Assembly (NCBI RefSeq): GCF_003259955.1
Contig: NZ_QLMK01000002.1
Span: 1-64,000 of the forward strand
Reading direction: 5' to 3'
DNA: 64,000 nucleotides
DNA from: Falsochrobactrum ovis
Lineage (GTDB): Bacteria > Pseudomonadota > Alphaproteobacteria > Rhizobiales > Rhizobiaceae
Position numbers and translations under genes: made by a program. Of the stretch, positions 1 through 8,275 are shown one piece after another. Numbering within the stretch: position 1 is the stretch's first letter; the number at the start of each line of letters is the position of its first letter. The notes under the pieces are model-generated. The model had not been told where the DNA came from and did no database searches. It worked only from the letters and a program-made list of their open reading frames with translations.

Positions 1-200
1 ACATCCTCATTCCGCGCTCAAGATGGCTTCCCCTCGGCAGTTCATCAGGGCTAAATCAAACTAGCCGATCTGTCCGGTGAAACGGGGGCACTCCATAGCG
101 TCTCCTCGTAGATAAGCGTGATATTGATCACAATTACCGAAACCAAGAGAGGATGCCGGAGCCAAGAGGGGGTAATGTTGATTTTTCTATGAAAAATAAA
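1..200. other. Left edge, no gene supported
   Basis: No reading frame here looks like a protein I recognise. One forward frame is open from base 1 to a stop near base 54 and could be the last codons of a gene that starts outside the window, but it is too short to judge. The minus-strand open frame that runs from here into the tRNA is taken to be chance. Confidence 0.4.
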
Positions 201-277
201 TGGTAGCGGAGGAGGGACTCGAACCCCCGACACGCGGATTATGATTCCGCTGCTCTAACCGGCTGAGCTACTCCGCC
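201..277 (-). tRNA. tRNA-Met (CAU), elongator type
   Basis: The reverse strand folds into a full cloverleaf. The 7-bp acceptor stem starts GGCGGAG and pairs with CTCCGCT, followed by A and an encoded CCA end. The D-arm holds AGCTCAG, the anticodon stem GCGGA/TCCGC encloses the loop ATCATAA with anticodon CAT, and the T-arm holds GGTTCGAGTCC. The standard paired first base and the similarity to other rhizobial elongator tRNAs favour elongator Met over initiator Met. A lysidine-modified Ile (CAU) tRNA is the alternative that cannot be fully excluded by eye. Confidence 0.93.
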
Positions 278-461
278 ACACATGGTTGCAGGTCTTGCAT
301 ATCAGAGTGCTGCCATCAGCGCGTCTATGCAAGTGTACTGCAAGGATGGCGGCGGTATATGTGGGGAATCCAATCCTGTCAAGCACTCTTCGTATGAGTT
401 TCATCTTGTTTTCCATGATTTGCCCAGATAAGGAACTTACGGAAAGCAAAGGCATGGATTT

Positions 462-1418
462 ATGGCACCTCGTATTGCTGTTTTAGGTTGTGGCTATTGG
501 GGCGGCAACCATATTCGTACCCTCCACAGGCTTGGCGCGCTGCATGCAGTGTCGGATGCCCGTTCGGAAAATGCGGAGCGATTCGCTGTTGAATTTGGGG
601 TTCCGAATATCCCCGTTGATCAGCTCTTTAAACAACCGGATATTGACGGGATCGTCTTGGCGCTGCCCGCGCAATTTCATGCGCATTACGCCACTCAAGC
701 CATCAAGCATGGCAAAGATGTGCTGGTGGAAAAACCGATTGCGCTTGAGGTCGCCGATGCTGAAGCAGAGGTAAAGGCCGCAATTGAACATAACCGGATT
801 TTCATGGTTGGGCATATATTGCGCTTCCATCCGGCGTTCGAAAAATTGCTGGATATGGTTCAAAGTGGCGAATTGGGCGATATTCGCTATGTGCATTCGC
901 ACCGAGTAGGTTTGGGGAAATTTCATTCGGAAAACGATGCCTTGTGGGATCTGGCGCCGCATGATCTTTCGATGATTCTCGCAATCACCGGGGAAGAACC
1001 TTCAGTCGTGCGAGGCGAGGGGACAGCGATTCTGGATCACTTAAGCGACTTTGCGCATCTGCATCTGGAATTCCCTAGCGGCATTCGTGGTCACCTTTTT
1101 GCATCCCGTCTGAATGCCTATCGTGAACGGCGTCTGAGCGTTGTGGGTAGCAAAGGAATGGCCGTCTTTGACGATGGTGAGCCATGGGAGCGCAAACTTG
1201 CAATTTACAAGCATGAAGTTTGGCGAGAAGACGATGGCTGGGCGTTTAAATCCGTCGAGCCGGATTATGTTGCAGTCGAGGAAGGGATGCCGCTAACGCG
1301 CGAGCTTGAACATTTCCTTCATTGTATCGAAACGCGTGAAACGCCGCGTACCGATGGGCATGAGGCGATTAGCGTTTTGCGCATCCTCACAAAAGGGACC
1401 GTTCGTCACGCCAAATAG
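462..1418 (+). CDS. gnnA: Gfo/Idh/MocA-family sugar-nucleotide oxidoreductase, GnnA-like
   Basis: A 318-residue NAD(P)-dependent dehydrogenase. The N-terminal Rossmann fold shows GCGYWG at residues 9-14, the family EKP motif lies at 90-92, and a conserved WDLAPHDL stretch near 162-169 supplies the likely catalytic His. The next gene is a DegT-type aminotransferase, separated by about 150 bp. This pairing is the known layout of gnnA-gnnB, which oxidise then aminate carbon 3 of UDP-GlcNAc to make the precursor of 2,3-diaminoglucose lipid A. Brucella and Bartonella lipid A carry that sugar. The family assignment is firm. The substrate is inferred from the pairing and the lineage; another UDP-sugar oxidoreductase for O-antigen is possible. 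Confidence 0.85.
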   Translation: MAPRIAVLGCGYWGGNHIRTLHRLGALHAVSDARSENAERFAVEFGVPNIPVDQLFKQPDIDGIVLALPAQFHAHYATQAIKHGKDVLVEKPIALEVADAEAEVKAAIEHNRIFMVGHILRFHPAFEKLLDMVQSGELGDIRYVHSHRVGLGKFHSENDALWDLAPHDLSMILAITGEEPSVVRGEGTAILDHLSDFAHLHLEFPSGIRGHLFASRLNAYRERRLSVVGSKGMAVFDDGEPWERKLAIYKHEVWREDDGWAFKSVEPDYVAVEEGMPLTRELEHFLHCIETRETPRTDGHEAISVLRILTKGTVRHAK

Positions 1419-1567
1419 CGTTTATTGCCTGCAAGTCTGTCAAGCGGTATTACAGAGTTCGCAAAACTTTGATTGCTCAGGCCATGGCAGGAACGTGCGG
1501 AACAGCATAGATAAGTGCGCAAAGATTCGTGTACGTCTTGGTGCGTGCTAATTTTATTGGAGCCAAC

Positions 1568-2686
1568 ATGCAATTCATTGATCTTGGGGCGCAGCGCGCG
1601 CGTATCGAAGACCGTCTCAATGCCGCTATTTCCAAGGTTGTTGCGGAAGGCCGGTATATTCTTGGTCCGGAAGTGGCTGAGTTCGAAAAGAAACTTGGCG
1701 AATATTTGGGCGTTGAACATGTAATCGCGTGCGCAAACGGCACTGATGCGTTGCAGATGCCTTTGATGGCGCGCGGCATTGGTCCTGGGCACGCGGTTTT
1801 CTGCCCTTCCTTCACATTCGCTGCGACAGCAGAAGTCGTAGCGCTGGTGGGCGCAGAGCCGGTGTTTATCGATGTTGATCCTGATAATTATAATATCAAT
1901 GTTGATCAGCTCGAAGAAGCGATTGCAGCAGTGCGTAAAGAAGGTCGGCTTGAGCCTAAGGCAATCATTCCCGTGGATCTCTTCGGGCTCGCTGCCAATT
2001 ATAACCGCATCACCGCTATTGCGGAGCGTGAAGGCTTATTCGTTATCGAGGATGCCGCGCAGTCGATTGGTGGCAAACGTGGCAATGTCATGTGCGGGGC
2101 TTTTGGTCACGTAGGTGCGACAAGTTTCTACCCGGCCAAGCCGCTTGGGTGCTATGGCGACGGTGGGGCGATGTTCACCAATGATGCGGAACTTGCCGAG
2201 ACCCTTCGCTCGGTCCTGTTTCACGGGAAGGGCGAAACCCAGTACGACAATGTTCGTATTGGTATCAATTCACGGCTCGACACTATTCAGGCAGCGGTTC
2301 TGCTGGAAAAACTTGCAATCCTTGAGGATGAAATGGAAGCGCGGGAGCGCATCGCTAAGCGATATAATGAAGGGCTGCGCGAGGTCGTGAAGGTGCCGGA
2401 ATTGCCATCGGACAATCGTTCTGCATGGGCACAATATTCTATCGAAAGCGAACGTCGCGATGATTTGAAGGCGCATTTGCAGGAAGCGGGCATTCCATCG
2501 GTTATATATTACGTTAAGCCTCTGCATCTTCAGACAGCATATCAGCATTTTCCCGTTGCTCCGGGTGGATTGCCGGTTTCTGAAGCGCTTCCTTCACGCA
2601 TTTTAAGTCTGCCGATGCATCCTTATTTGTCTGAAAATGATCAGGACAAGATCATTGGGACCATTCGCGGGTTTTTTGGCAAATAA
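1568..2686 (+). CDS. gnnB: DegT/DnrJ/EryC1-family PLP aminotransferase, GnnB-like
   Basis: A 372-residue sugar aminotransferase. The start at 1568 is preferred because GGAG sits at 1559-1562 and the conserved N-terminus MQFIDLGAQR begins there; an in-frame start at 1529 would add 13 residues with no family match. PLP-site features are visible: the Asp of EDAAQS near residue 162, and the Schiff-base Lys at about 191 in SFYPAKPLGCYGDGG. It lies downstream of the GnnA-like gene in the same direction and ends at a hairpin terminator. The likely reaction is glutamate-dependent amination of UDP-3-keto-GlcNAc to give UDP-GlcNAc3N, which LpxA then acylates. The enzyme family is clear; the precise sugar is inferred. 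Confidence 0.85.
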   Translation: MQFIDLGAQRARIEDRLNAAISKVVAEGRYILGPEVAEFEKKLGEYLGVEHVIACANGTDALQMPLMARGIGPGHAVFCPSFTFAATAEVVALVGAEPVFIDVDPDNYNINVDQLEEAIAAVRKEGRLEPKAIIPVDLFGLAANYNRITAIAEREGLFVIEDAAQSIGGKRGNVMCGAFGHVGATSFYPAKPLGCYGDGGAMFTNDAELAETLRSVLFHGKGETQYDNVRIGINSRLDTIQAAVLLEKLAILEDEMEARERIAKRYNEGLREVVKVPELPSDNRSAWAQYSIESERRDDLKAHLQEAGIPSVIYYVKPLHLQTAYQHFPVAPGGLPVSEALPSRILSLPMHPYLSENDQDKIIGTIRGFFGK

Positions 2687-2699
2687 ATTATGGTTGGAC

Positions 2700-2727
2700 A
2701 AGCCCGGCGTAAGCCGGGTTTATTTTA
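2700..2727. terminator. Bidirectional terminator between gnnB-like and abrB-like genes
   Basis: The stem AAGCCCGGC (2700-2708) pairs with GCCGGGTTT (2713-2721) around a GTAA loop, with one G-T pair, and is followed by ATTTTAT. It serves the plus-strand gnnB-like gene and overlaps the stop codon of the convergent minus-strand gene. Confidence 0.8.
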
Positions 2728-3812
2728 TGCGCTTATCTACTCGGCTATTGTCTACGCGGCGGGCGACAAAGCGAGCAATTGTGGGACCCACAAGCAGCAC
2801 GATGAAAAAGCGGCTGGTTTGTAAGGCGATAATAAAAGGAAGATCCACATCGCTCGAAGCGGCAATGATGGCAATTGTATCCGCTCCACCAGGGCTTGTA
2901 GCAAGATAAGCGGTCAAAGGATCTAGTTCGAGTACATGCCCCAACGCCATTCCGAATAGAACGCACAACGCAATCAGCAGCAATGTTGCCGCTAACACGG
3001 CAGGTAGCGCGCGGGCTGCATGGGCTAAAATGGCTCTTGAAAAACCCAAACCAATGCGCCAGCCGATCAAAATATAGCTAATGGCAAGAAGCCATGGCGG
3101 AAGGTCGATAACTAAAATAGCCATATCTTGCAAAAACGCACCCAGCACTAACGGAACCAGCATCGCACCTGACGGAATTCGTAGCCGGTTGCCTAAATAG
3201 GCACCGCCAAGAACCAAGGCGAGGGTTGGCAATAGCGTTGCCCATTCTATGGTGGGAAACCATTCTATAGCGTTAGGGGTGGGCGTTTCGGTGTCGGAGG
3301 TAAACATCAACACAAGCGAAGCGACGGTTGCCACCAGAACGACGCGCAAATATTGCATGAAGGCAACAAGGCGTGCATCGGCTCCGAAACTTCCGGCCAG
3401 TAGCGTGATAGCTGCAGCCGCACCGGGGGAAATTCCCCAAACGGCGGTTGTTCCAGGCACAATCTGAAACCGCGCAAGCAGATAGCCAATCGCCGTACTG
3501 GCAAGAAGTGCAAAGCCGGTTGATAAGAGAATGGCTGTTAAATGCTGACCCATGCTAATGAAAAAATCAGGTCATCGCACGGGCGATCAGAAGTCCGATA
3601 ATGGCTTGTGCGATCAGAGAAAGGCCGTGCGAAAGACGAATGGTACTGTCGCGCGCTGCCAATAAAATCGCGCCTGTCATTGCACCCAGCAAGAATGAAG
3701 CCGGAAGTGCTATCGCCTCTGCGATGAATATCAGAAGTGCGGAAGCAATGAGCAGCAGACCCCATTGGGCTAGTTTCGGCACGCGGCTCAGGGAAAGAGA
3801 TATTGATTTCAT
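2720..3812 (-). pseudogene. AbrB-family membrane transporter, split by a frameshift
   Basis: Two minus-strand frames together make one AbrB-family (COG3180) membrane protein. The 81-residue N-terminal part starts at 3812, holds LPASFLLGAMTGAILLA and runs to LLIARAMT, where a TGA stop falls at 3567. The 277-residue C-terminal part, from about 3553, carries PGTTAVWGISPGAA, ADARLVAFMQYLRVV and several membrane helices. Just before the second ATG, a one-base change of frame reads PDFFIS, so the two parts join with no missing segment: LIARAM(T)-PDFFISMGQHL. Family members are single chains of about 350 residues. This is therefore a frameshift in the genome, a sequencing error, or less likely two separate subunits. 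AbrB proteins are poorly understood transporters or regulators. Confidence 0.75.
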
Positions 3813-3901
3813 TACCTATTTAGCGTGCGTTTTCGGTCTGTGTTCGACTATTTTGATAAGAAAGTGCAAATAAAGACCGTAAGCTGAGCCGATCATGCAA
3901 G

Positions 3902-3928
3902 AAAAAAGGCACCGCGTGAAACGGTGCC
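3902..3928 (-). terminator. Terminator of fliJ-like gene
   Basis: Read on the minus strand, GGCACCG pairs with CGGTGCC (3908-3914 with 3922-3928) around a 7-base loop, and six T residues follow (3902-3907 complement). It lies just past the stop of the fliJ-like gene. Confidence 0.85.
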
Positions 3929-3935
3929 TGACTAT

Positions 3936-4325
3936 TTATCCGATCATCGCCCGGCGTTGGTTCGTGGTGCGCGCCGCTACCTCTCGAATCTTGGAAGCAT
4001 CGCGACCTTCAAGCGCCTCTGCCTTTGCGAGCTCCGTTTCCGCGACGCTTAGTTCCGCTTCTGCGGTCTCTTTCTGAGATACCAAATCACGAATTGATTC
4101 GAGCAAATTATCGCGCCGTTGGCGAGCCGCTTTAGCGAAGGTTGGGTAAGCAAAGTGATTGATATCAACGATGCCTGCCTTCTTTTCCTCGAAGACGATT
4201 TGGGCGTCAAGTTCACCCGCCATACGTTCAAACTCGCCGATCATCAGGTCGAGCTGGCCCAGTTGACGACGTTTCTCTTTCACCTGGAAGAGTTTTAGCC
4301 TGACTAGGCTTTCACGTGGCTTCAT
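3936..4325 (-). CDS. fliJ: Flagellar export chaperone-like protein FliJ
   Basis: A 129-residue, highly charged, almost wholly helical protein. The start at 4325 gives MKPRESLVRLKLFQVKEKRR, with AAGGAG eight bases upstream; in-frame starts at 4331 and 4352 are less well placed. Rhizobial FliJ-like proteins have this length, start the same way, and carry the middle motif HFAYPTFAKAARQRRDNL seen here. FliJ is a soluble coiled-coil part of the flagellar type III export gate, working with FliI and FlhA. In Brucella relatives it lies apart from the main flagellar cluster and next to ctrA, divergently, as here. The family call is good, but a role in a working flagellum cannot be read from this window. 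Confidence 0.8.
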   Translation of the reverse strand: MKPRESLVRLKLFQVKEKRRQLGQLDLMIGEFERMAGELDAQIVFEEKKAGIVDINHFAYPTFAKAARQRRDNLLESIRDLVSQKETAEAELSVAETELAKAEALEGRDASKIREVAARTTNQRRAMIG

Positions 4326-4839
4326 ACGCATTACTCCTTGAACACCATCCAAGTGGGGCGCTCCCCGACTTTATTAACAGGCTCCATTGTGCGGCTTTTC
4401 CGTAAATTTCTGCGAAAACCCCCGAAAACCCCTATTTTCAAGGGGTAAAGCCTGCACCCCAGATTCAGAACAGCATCATTAAGCGAAACAAAAAGTTAAG
4501 ATTTCGCTGCTTTGGTAACCATTCCTTTACCGGCAAAGTTAATCATATGTATTAGGACTTAAGGCTCGGTAAACTCTCTGTGGCTTTTGGGTAACAGGTG
4601 AAAGCTAGAATCGAATGAATCACTTAGGCAGGAATCTTAATGTGAACACAGAAAGCTTTCTGACGAAGAAAGTCTCTTTGATTCAGTTGGATACGAGAAT
4701 TTTCTAAAGAGGTTAGAATAATGCTTGCCAACCAGAATCATATTTTGTTAACCATTTGCAGGCACCTTCATGCTATGGCAACGACAGTTCCGTGTGCTGC
4801 CGTGAGGGAATCTGGTCAGCGGCGGAAAGGGGATAAGAT
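4326..4839. promoter_or_regulatory. Intergenic control region between fliJ and ctrA, rich in GANTC sites
   Basis: No gene is visible in these 514 bases. Seven GANTC sequences, the CcrM methylation target, lie at 4462-4466, 4608-4612, 4617-4621, 4632-4636, 4680-4684, 4735-4739 and 4808-4812. Chance would give about 1.4 in this length. A near-consensus CtrA box, TTAA-N7-TAAA, sits at 4559-4573, and a TTAACCAT half-site at 4748-4755. In Caulobacter the ctrA promoter is controlled by CcrM methylation and by CtrA itself. The sites are direct reading; that they act the same way here is inferred. Exact transcription starts were not resolved. Confidence 0.7.
4559..4573. promoter_or_regulatory. Candidate CtrA box upstream of ctrA
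   Basis: TTAA, seven bases, then TAAA: seven of eight conserved positions match the CtrA consensus TTAA-N7-TTAA. It lies about 270 bp before the ctrA start. CtrA autoregulation is known in Caulobacter and Brucella, but a single near-match in AT-rich DNA can arise by chance. Confidence 0.35.
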
Positions 4840-5541
4840 ATGCGCGTCCTTTTAATTGAAGATGACAGTGCTATCGCACAAAGCATCGAGTTGATGCTCA
4901 AATCTGAGAGCTTCAATGTATATACGACGGATCTTGGCGAAGAGGGTATCGATCTCGGCAAGCTTTACGATTATGATATCATTTTGCTGGATCTAAATCT
5001 GCCCGACATGTCGGGATATGAGGTTCTGCGCACTTTGCGACTGGCTAAAGTCAAGACCCCAATTCTGATCTTGTCTGGTATGGCTGGTATTGAAGATAAG
5101 GTCCGCGGACTTGGCTTTGGTGCGGACGACTATATGACGAAACCCTTCCACAAAGATGAATTGATTGCTCGCATTCATGCGATTGTGCGCCGTTCTAAGG
5201 GGCATGCGCAATCAATCATAACGACCGGTGATCTGGTGGTTAATCTTGATGCGAAGACGGTGGAAGTTGCTGGACAGCGCGTTCATCTGACCGGCAAAGA
5301 ATATCAGATGCTTGAACTGCTGAGCTTGCGCAAGGGCACTACCCTTACCAAGGAAATGTTCCTCAACCATCTCTATGGTGGTATGGATGAGCCTGAGCTG
5401 AAAATCATCGATGTTTTCATCTGCAAGCTGCGCAAAAAGTTGGATGCAGCCTCTGGAAATCAGAGCTTTATCGAAACCGTCTGGGGCCGAGGCTATGTCT
5501 TGCGTGAGCCAGAGGGCAGCGAATTGCGCGAGAGTGCATAA
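4840..5541 (+). CDS. ctrA: Cell cycle response regulator CtrA
   Basis: A 233-residue OmpR/PhoB-type response regulator. The receiver domain covers about 1-120, with acidic pocket EDD at 7-9, phosphorylated Asp at 51 (ILLDLNLP), Thr/Ser in ILSGMAG and Lys in TKPFHKDE. A winged-helix DNA-binding domain follows, with the recognition region around [15 protein letters not shown]. CtrA is the master cell-cycle regulator of alphaproteobacteria: phosphorylated by the CckA-ChpT relay, it binds TTAA-N7-TTAA and controls division, envelope and motility genes. The chain ends in Ser-Ala, close to the Ala-Ala end used as a ClpXP degron in Caulobacter. AAAGGGGATAAGAT precedes the start. Neighbours chpT, eipA and sciP fit the same regulon. 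The upstream GANTC cluster suggests methylation control. Confidence 0.98.
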   Translation: MRVLLIEDDSAIAQSIELMLKSESFNVYTTDLGEEGIDLGKLYDYDIILLDLNLPDMSGYEVLRTLRLAKVKTPILILSGMAGIEDKVRGLGFGADDYMTKPFHKDELIARIHAIVRRSKGHAQSIITTGDLVVNLDAKTVEVAGQRVHLTGKEYQMLELLSLRKGTTLTKEMFLNHLYGGMDEPELKIIDVFICKLRKKLDAASGNQSFIETVWGRGYVLREPEGSELRESA

Positions 5542-5566
5542 TTAATTTATGTGCTCTTCAATATAG

Positions 5567-5593
5567 AAAAGCTCCGCTTCGGCGGAGCTTTTT
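5567..5593. terminator. Bidirectional terminator between ctrA and chpT
   Basis: A perfect 11-bp stem, AAAAGCTCCGC with GCGGAGCTTTT, closes a TTCG tetraloop and is followed by T. The symmetric A/T tracts let it serve both convergent genes. Confidence 0.95.
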
Positions 5594-5617
5594 ACATTTA
5601 TAGACCTTGAGCGTAAC

Positions 5618-6250
5618 TTATTGGGCAGAGAAACTGATATCTTCGGCGGTGGTATCAATGGAAATTGTCATGCCGGTCTCTTCAGCCAATAGCATTGTGT
5701 AATAGGGTTGCACCGAGTGTGCATCAATCGGATCCTCAGGGGTGGCTCCGGAGTGAAGTTCAAGGAATTTCGGCGGAACGCGCAACATACGACCCTTTAC
5801 TGTGATGACGAAACGCGGTGTTTCGCTATCACCGTTTTCGAGGCGAACCGCGAGTGAACCACCGCGGGGGATGGCAGCGTTTCCGATCAGGATAAGATTA
5901 AGAAGTAGCTTTACTTTATTCTTTGGCAAAAGAACGCGGGGGCCTTCCCAGCTGAGTTCTGCCTTTTCGTTTTTGAAGTATTCCTGGGCTACTTGCTGCG
6001 CATCGCCAGTGTCGATTTGTACGCCAGCGGAACCTGCGGCGCCGAAAGCGATGCGTGCGAATTGCAGTCGGGCGGAAGCGTTGATCGCGCTTGATTTGAT
6101 CAACATCATCGCATCTTCGTCTGCGCCACCTTCTTCGAGCAATTCTAACCCATTATTGATGGCGCCGACGGGCGAAATAATGTCATGGCAGATCCTGCTG
6201 CAAAGAAGGGCGCCAAGATCAAGAGCGGAAAGGGTGACGGGCAATGGCAT
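5618..6250 (-). CDS. chpT: Histidine phosphotransferase ChpT
   Basis: A 210-residue protein starting at 6250, where GGAG lies eight bases upstream; an in-frame start at 6292 would add 14 unmatched residues. The phosphorylated His is residue 22 in RICHDIISPVGAINNGLELL, the dimerising helical hairpin of ChpT. The rest resembles a degenerate histidine-kinase ATPase domain with no ATP-binding N/G boxes, as expected. ChpT passes phosphate from the hybrid kinase CckA to CtrA and to CpdR, so it controls both CtrA activity and CtrA stability. It is convergent with ctrA and shares its terminator. The same ctrA-chpT-eipA order is known in Brucella. Confidence 0.95.
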   Translation of the reverse strand: MPLPVTLSALDLGALLCSRICHDIISPVGAINNGLELLEEGGADEDAMMLIKSSAINASARLQFARIAFGAAGSAGVQIDTGDAQQVAQEYFKNEKAELSWEGPRVLLPKNKVKLLLNLILIGNAAIPRGGSLAVRLENGDSETPRFVITVKGRMLRVPPKFLELHSGATPEDPIDAHSVQPYYTMLLAEETGMTISIDTTAEDISFSAQ

Positions 6251-6643
6251 AGAGCTTTCTCCGGGAACACATTCGGCTATGTAGTGAACCATTAAATTGG
6301 TTACAGCCGCGTTCGGTTAACAGTTCCAAAGCTTCGGTAGGACATTAAGCTATATCTCCGAGGCTCTGATCGTTGAAATTTAAAGCGAATTCCGTCAGCG
6401 AAACGAGCTTGGGAACGAGCAGCGGGCGAATCGCCCCGAATGTCACCTATCTGGATACACGGCAGATTCTTCGGTCGCAAGAAAGCTGTTTGACTTGCCT
6501 TCCTCTAGCCAATTTTAGCTTTTAAAGGTTTAAACAATATATTCTCGTTTAAAATAAAAACGATTCGATTACGCGTTCAGAAGAAACGCAGCATATTAAA
6601 CAGGGCGCCAGACAGAGAACGGGTAGGCAAAAGGAAATTATAG
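6251..6643. promoter_or_regulatory. Divergent control region between chpT and eipA
   Basis: These 393 bases contain no gene that I can support. The part near eipA is AT-rich, with several TTAA tetramers (for example 6317, 6522, 6530, 6549) and one GATTC at 6562-6566. None forms a perfect TTAA-N7-TTAA CtrA box; 6522 and 6530 are only four bases apart. EipA of Brucella is a known direct CtrA target, so a weaker or half-site control is possible. Confidence 0.5.
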
Positions 6644-7246
6644 ATGGCCATACCATCCCTGTCGCAGCACAGCTTTCGCAACACAGCGCTATTTTTAGCG
6701 ATGATGTTTGCATCGTTTGTGATTTTGTTCATCGCTTCGCCGCATTCTGCGCAGGCGCAAGGTAATACTTATACTGTCGAAGAAATTGTCGATTCCGGAC
6801 ATAGATTTTTCGGATCCACTTCGGGCGGTATTGCCAGTGCAGTAGAAAAAGCCTTCCAAAGTTTTGGCCTGCCAAATGGCTATATTTTGGGTGAAGAAGG
6901 TTCGGGTGCTTTTATAGGCGGTCTCACTTACGGAGAGGGCACGCTTTATACAAAAAATGCCGGAGATCACAAAACTTTCTGGCAAGGGCCGTCACTGGGC
7001 TGGGACTTTGGAGGTCAAGGCTCACGAGTGATGATGCTGGTTTATAATCTGGATGATGTCCAAAATCTCTTTGGACGTTATGCGGGTGTTGCAGGATCTG
7101 CCTATGTCATCGCCGGTGCCGGATTTAATGTTCTCAAGCGCCAAAATATTATGTTGGTTCCAATACGGACCGGTGTGGGAGCGCGGTTGGGCGTCAATAT
7201 CGGATATTTGAAGCTTTCGGCAACGCCGACGTGGAATCCATTCTGA
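6644..7246 (+). CDS. eipA: Envelope integrity protein EipA (DUF1134)
   Basis: A 200-residue secreted protein. The N-terminal hydrophobic segment (about residues 14-33) ends in HSAQAQG, a signal peptidase I site near residue 39. The mature part is a DUF1134 domain, with conserved stretches such as FFGSTSGG, GEEGSGAFIGGLTYGEGTLYTK, GWDFGGQGSR and a Gly-rich C-terminus. In Brucella EipA is a periplasmic beta-barrel-like protein needed for envelope integrity, with genetic links to O-antigen synthesis and division, and it is activated by CtrA. It stands next to ctrA and chpT there as well. Start by ATG after AAAGGAAATTATAG. A terminator follows. Confidence 0.93.
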   Translation: MAIPSLSQHSFRNTALFLAMMFASFVILFIASPHSAQAQGNTYTVEEIVDSGHRFFGSTSGGIASAVEKAFQSFGLPNGYILGEEGSGAFIGGLTYGEGTLYTKNAGDHKTFWQGPSLGWDFGGQGSRVMMLVYNLDDVQNLFGRYAGVAGSAYVIAGAGFNVLKRQNIMLVPIRTGVGARLGVNIGYLKLSATPTWNPF

Positions 7247-7311
7247 TTGCAAATTTTTGCATTTTGTTCAATTGTTTCTAGTAAGCTGTGCACACTGCTC
7301 TATGAATAATC

Positions 7312-7339
7312 GCCAGTCAGATAATGACTGGCCCTTTTT
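7312..7339 (+). terminator. Terminator of eipA
   Basis: GCCAGTCA (7312-7319) pairs with TGACTGGC (7325-7332) around five bases and is followed by CCTTTTT. It ends only 16 bp before the next start codon, so the following gene probably has its own promoter overlapping this hairpin or depends on read-through. Confidence 0.85.
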
Positions 7340-7354
7340 CTTTGTGACAGAAAC

Positions 7355-8275
7355 GTGATTCAGTACGCGCTTATTTTCATTCTTGGCGTTCTCATGACGG
7401 TTTTCGTCGTGATCTTGCTTGGACCTATGGTTTGGAAGCGGGCCGTTTATCTGGCACGCAAACAAATTCATGCGGATCTGCCAATCAGTCTCGCAGAAAT
7501 CCAAGCTGAACGCGATGGTTTGCGTGCAGAACATGCTGTCGCAATCAGTGCAGTTGGGCAAAAACTTACTGAAGAGAAGAAAAAGACGGCTGAGCTTCAG
7601 GTGAAGCTCGGTCGGCAGTATGATGAGCTAAAGCGCATTCCCTTGCTTGAGGGCGATGTGGCAAATCTTGCCAAGGATGTTGCTGCCGTCAGAAAAGACC
7701 TCACGGCAGCGAGTGCTGATCGGGATATTGCCTTGGAAAAGGCGGGAATTCTCGAGGCGGAAGCTGAACGGCTTCAGAATCATCTGAATGCTTTGCAGGG
7801 ATTGTGCGATACGTTACGTATCGAGGTCAGTGCGAAAGAAGCTGAATATACCCGACTTTTTAATGAACTGAGCGAAATGCGACGCGAGAGGAAAAGTGCC
7901 TCGCTGCGTTATAATGAGGTTTCAACACAATTGACGGCGACCCAAACCGAACTCAAAAGCGAGAAGCGGCGCAATGAAGAGCTGCAGAAGAAGCTTGATC
8001 GTTTAATTATTGAGCTATCCGATGCGCAGGAAATGTTAGAGCGCCAAAATCGCGGAAATTCCAATGCGCGGGAAATATCGGATGATTTATCAAAGCAAAA
8101 CTCCACGCTTCGTGAAGAAATTTCAGCACTTGCTGCAAGAGTGATCGCCGATACCGCCCGAAAAGAAGGGGTAGAATCCCCGATTCATCAGCTGCTAAAG
8201 GCCGATGAAGAAAGTATCGGTTCGGCGCGGAAATCAAAAAAGAACCTGGCTAGCCGAATCAAAGATTTGCAGTAA
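7355..8275 (+). CDS. Membrane-anchored coiled-coil protein, function unknown
   Basis: A 306-residue protein begun by GTG. Residues about 4-22 form one transmembrane helix (YALIFILGVLMTVFVVILLG). From about residue 45 to 250 the sequence is a long run of charged heptads (for example AERLQNHLNALQ, NEELQKKLDRLIIEL), a predicted coiled coil probably facing the cytoplasm. The C-terminus is basic (SARKSKKNLASRIKDLQ). I do not recognise a named family. Rhizobial genomes carry similar uncharacterised proteins here. Its place between eipA and sciP, inside a cell-cycle gene group, makes an envelope or division role conceivable, but nothing in the sequence proves it. Confidence 0.8.
   Translation: MIQYALIFILGVLMTVFVVILLGPMVWKRAVYLARKQIHADLPISLAEIQAERDGLRAEHAVAISAVGQKLTEEKKKTAELQVKLGRQYDELKRIPLLEGDVANLAKDVAAVRKDLTAASADRDIALEKAGILEAEAERLQNHLNALQGLCDTLRIEVSAKEAEYTRLFNELSEMRRERKSASLRYNEVSTQLTATQTELKSEKRRNEELQKKLDRLIIELSDAQEMLERQNRGNSNAREISDDLSKQNSTLREEISALAARVIADTARKEGVESPIHQLLKADEESIGSARKSKKNLASRIKDLQ

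Noticed and set aside
51-233. Minus-strand 60-codon frame at the left edge
   Set aside because: It runs through the tRNA-Met gene and has no protein-like pattern.
6522-6533. Paired TTAA tetramers before eipA as a CtrA box
   Set aside because: The spacing is four bases, not seven, so it does not fit the known site.
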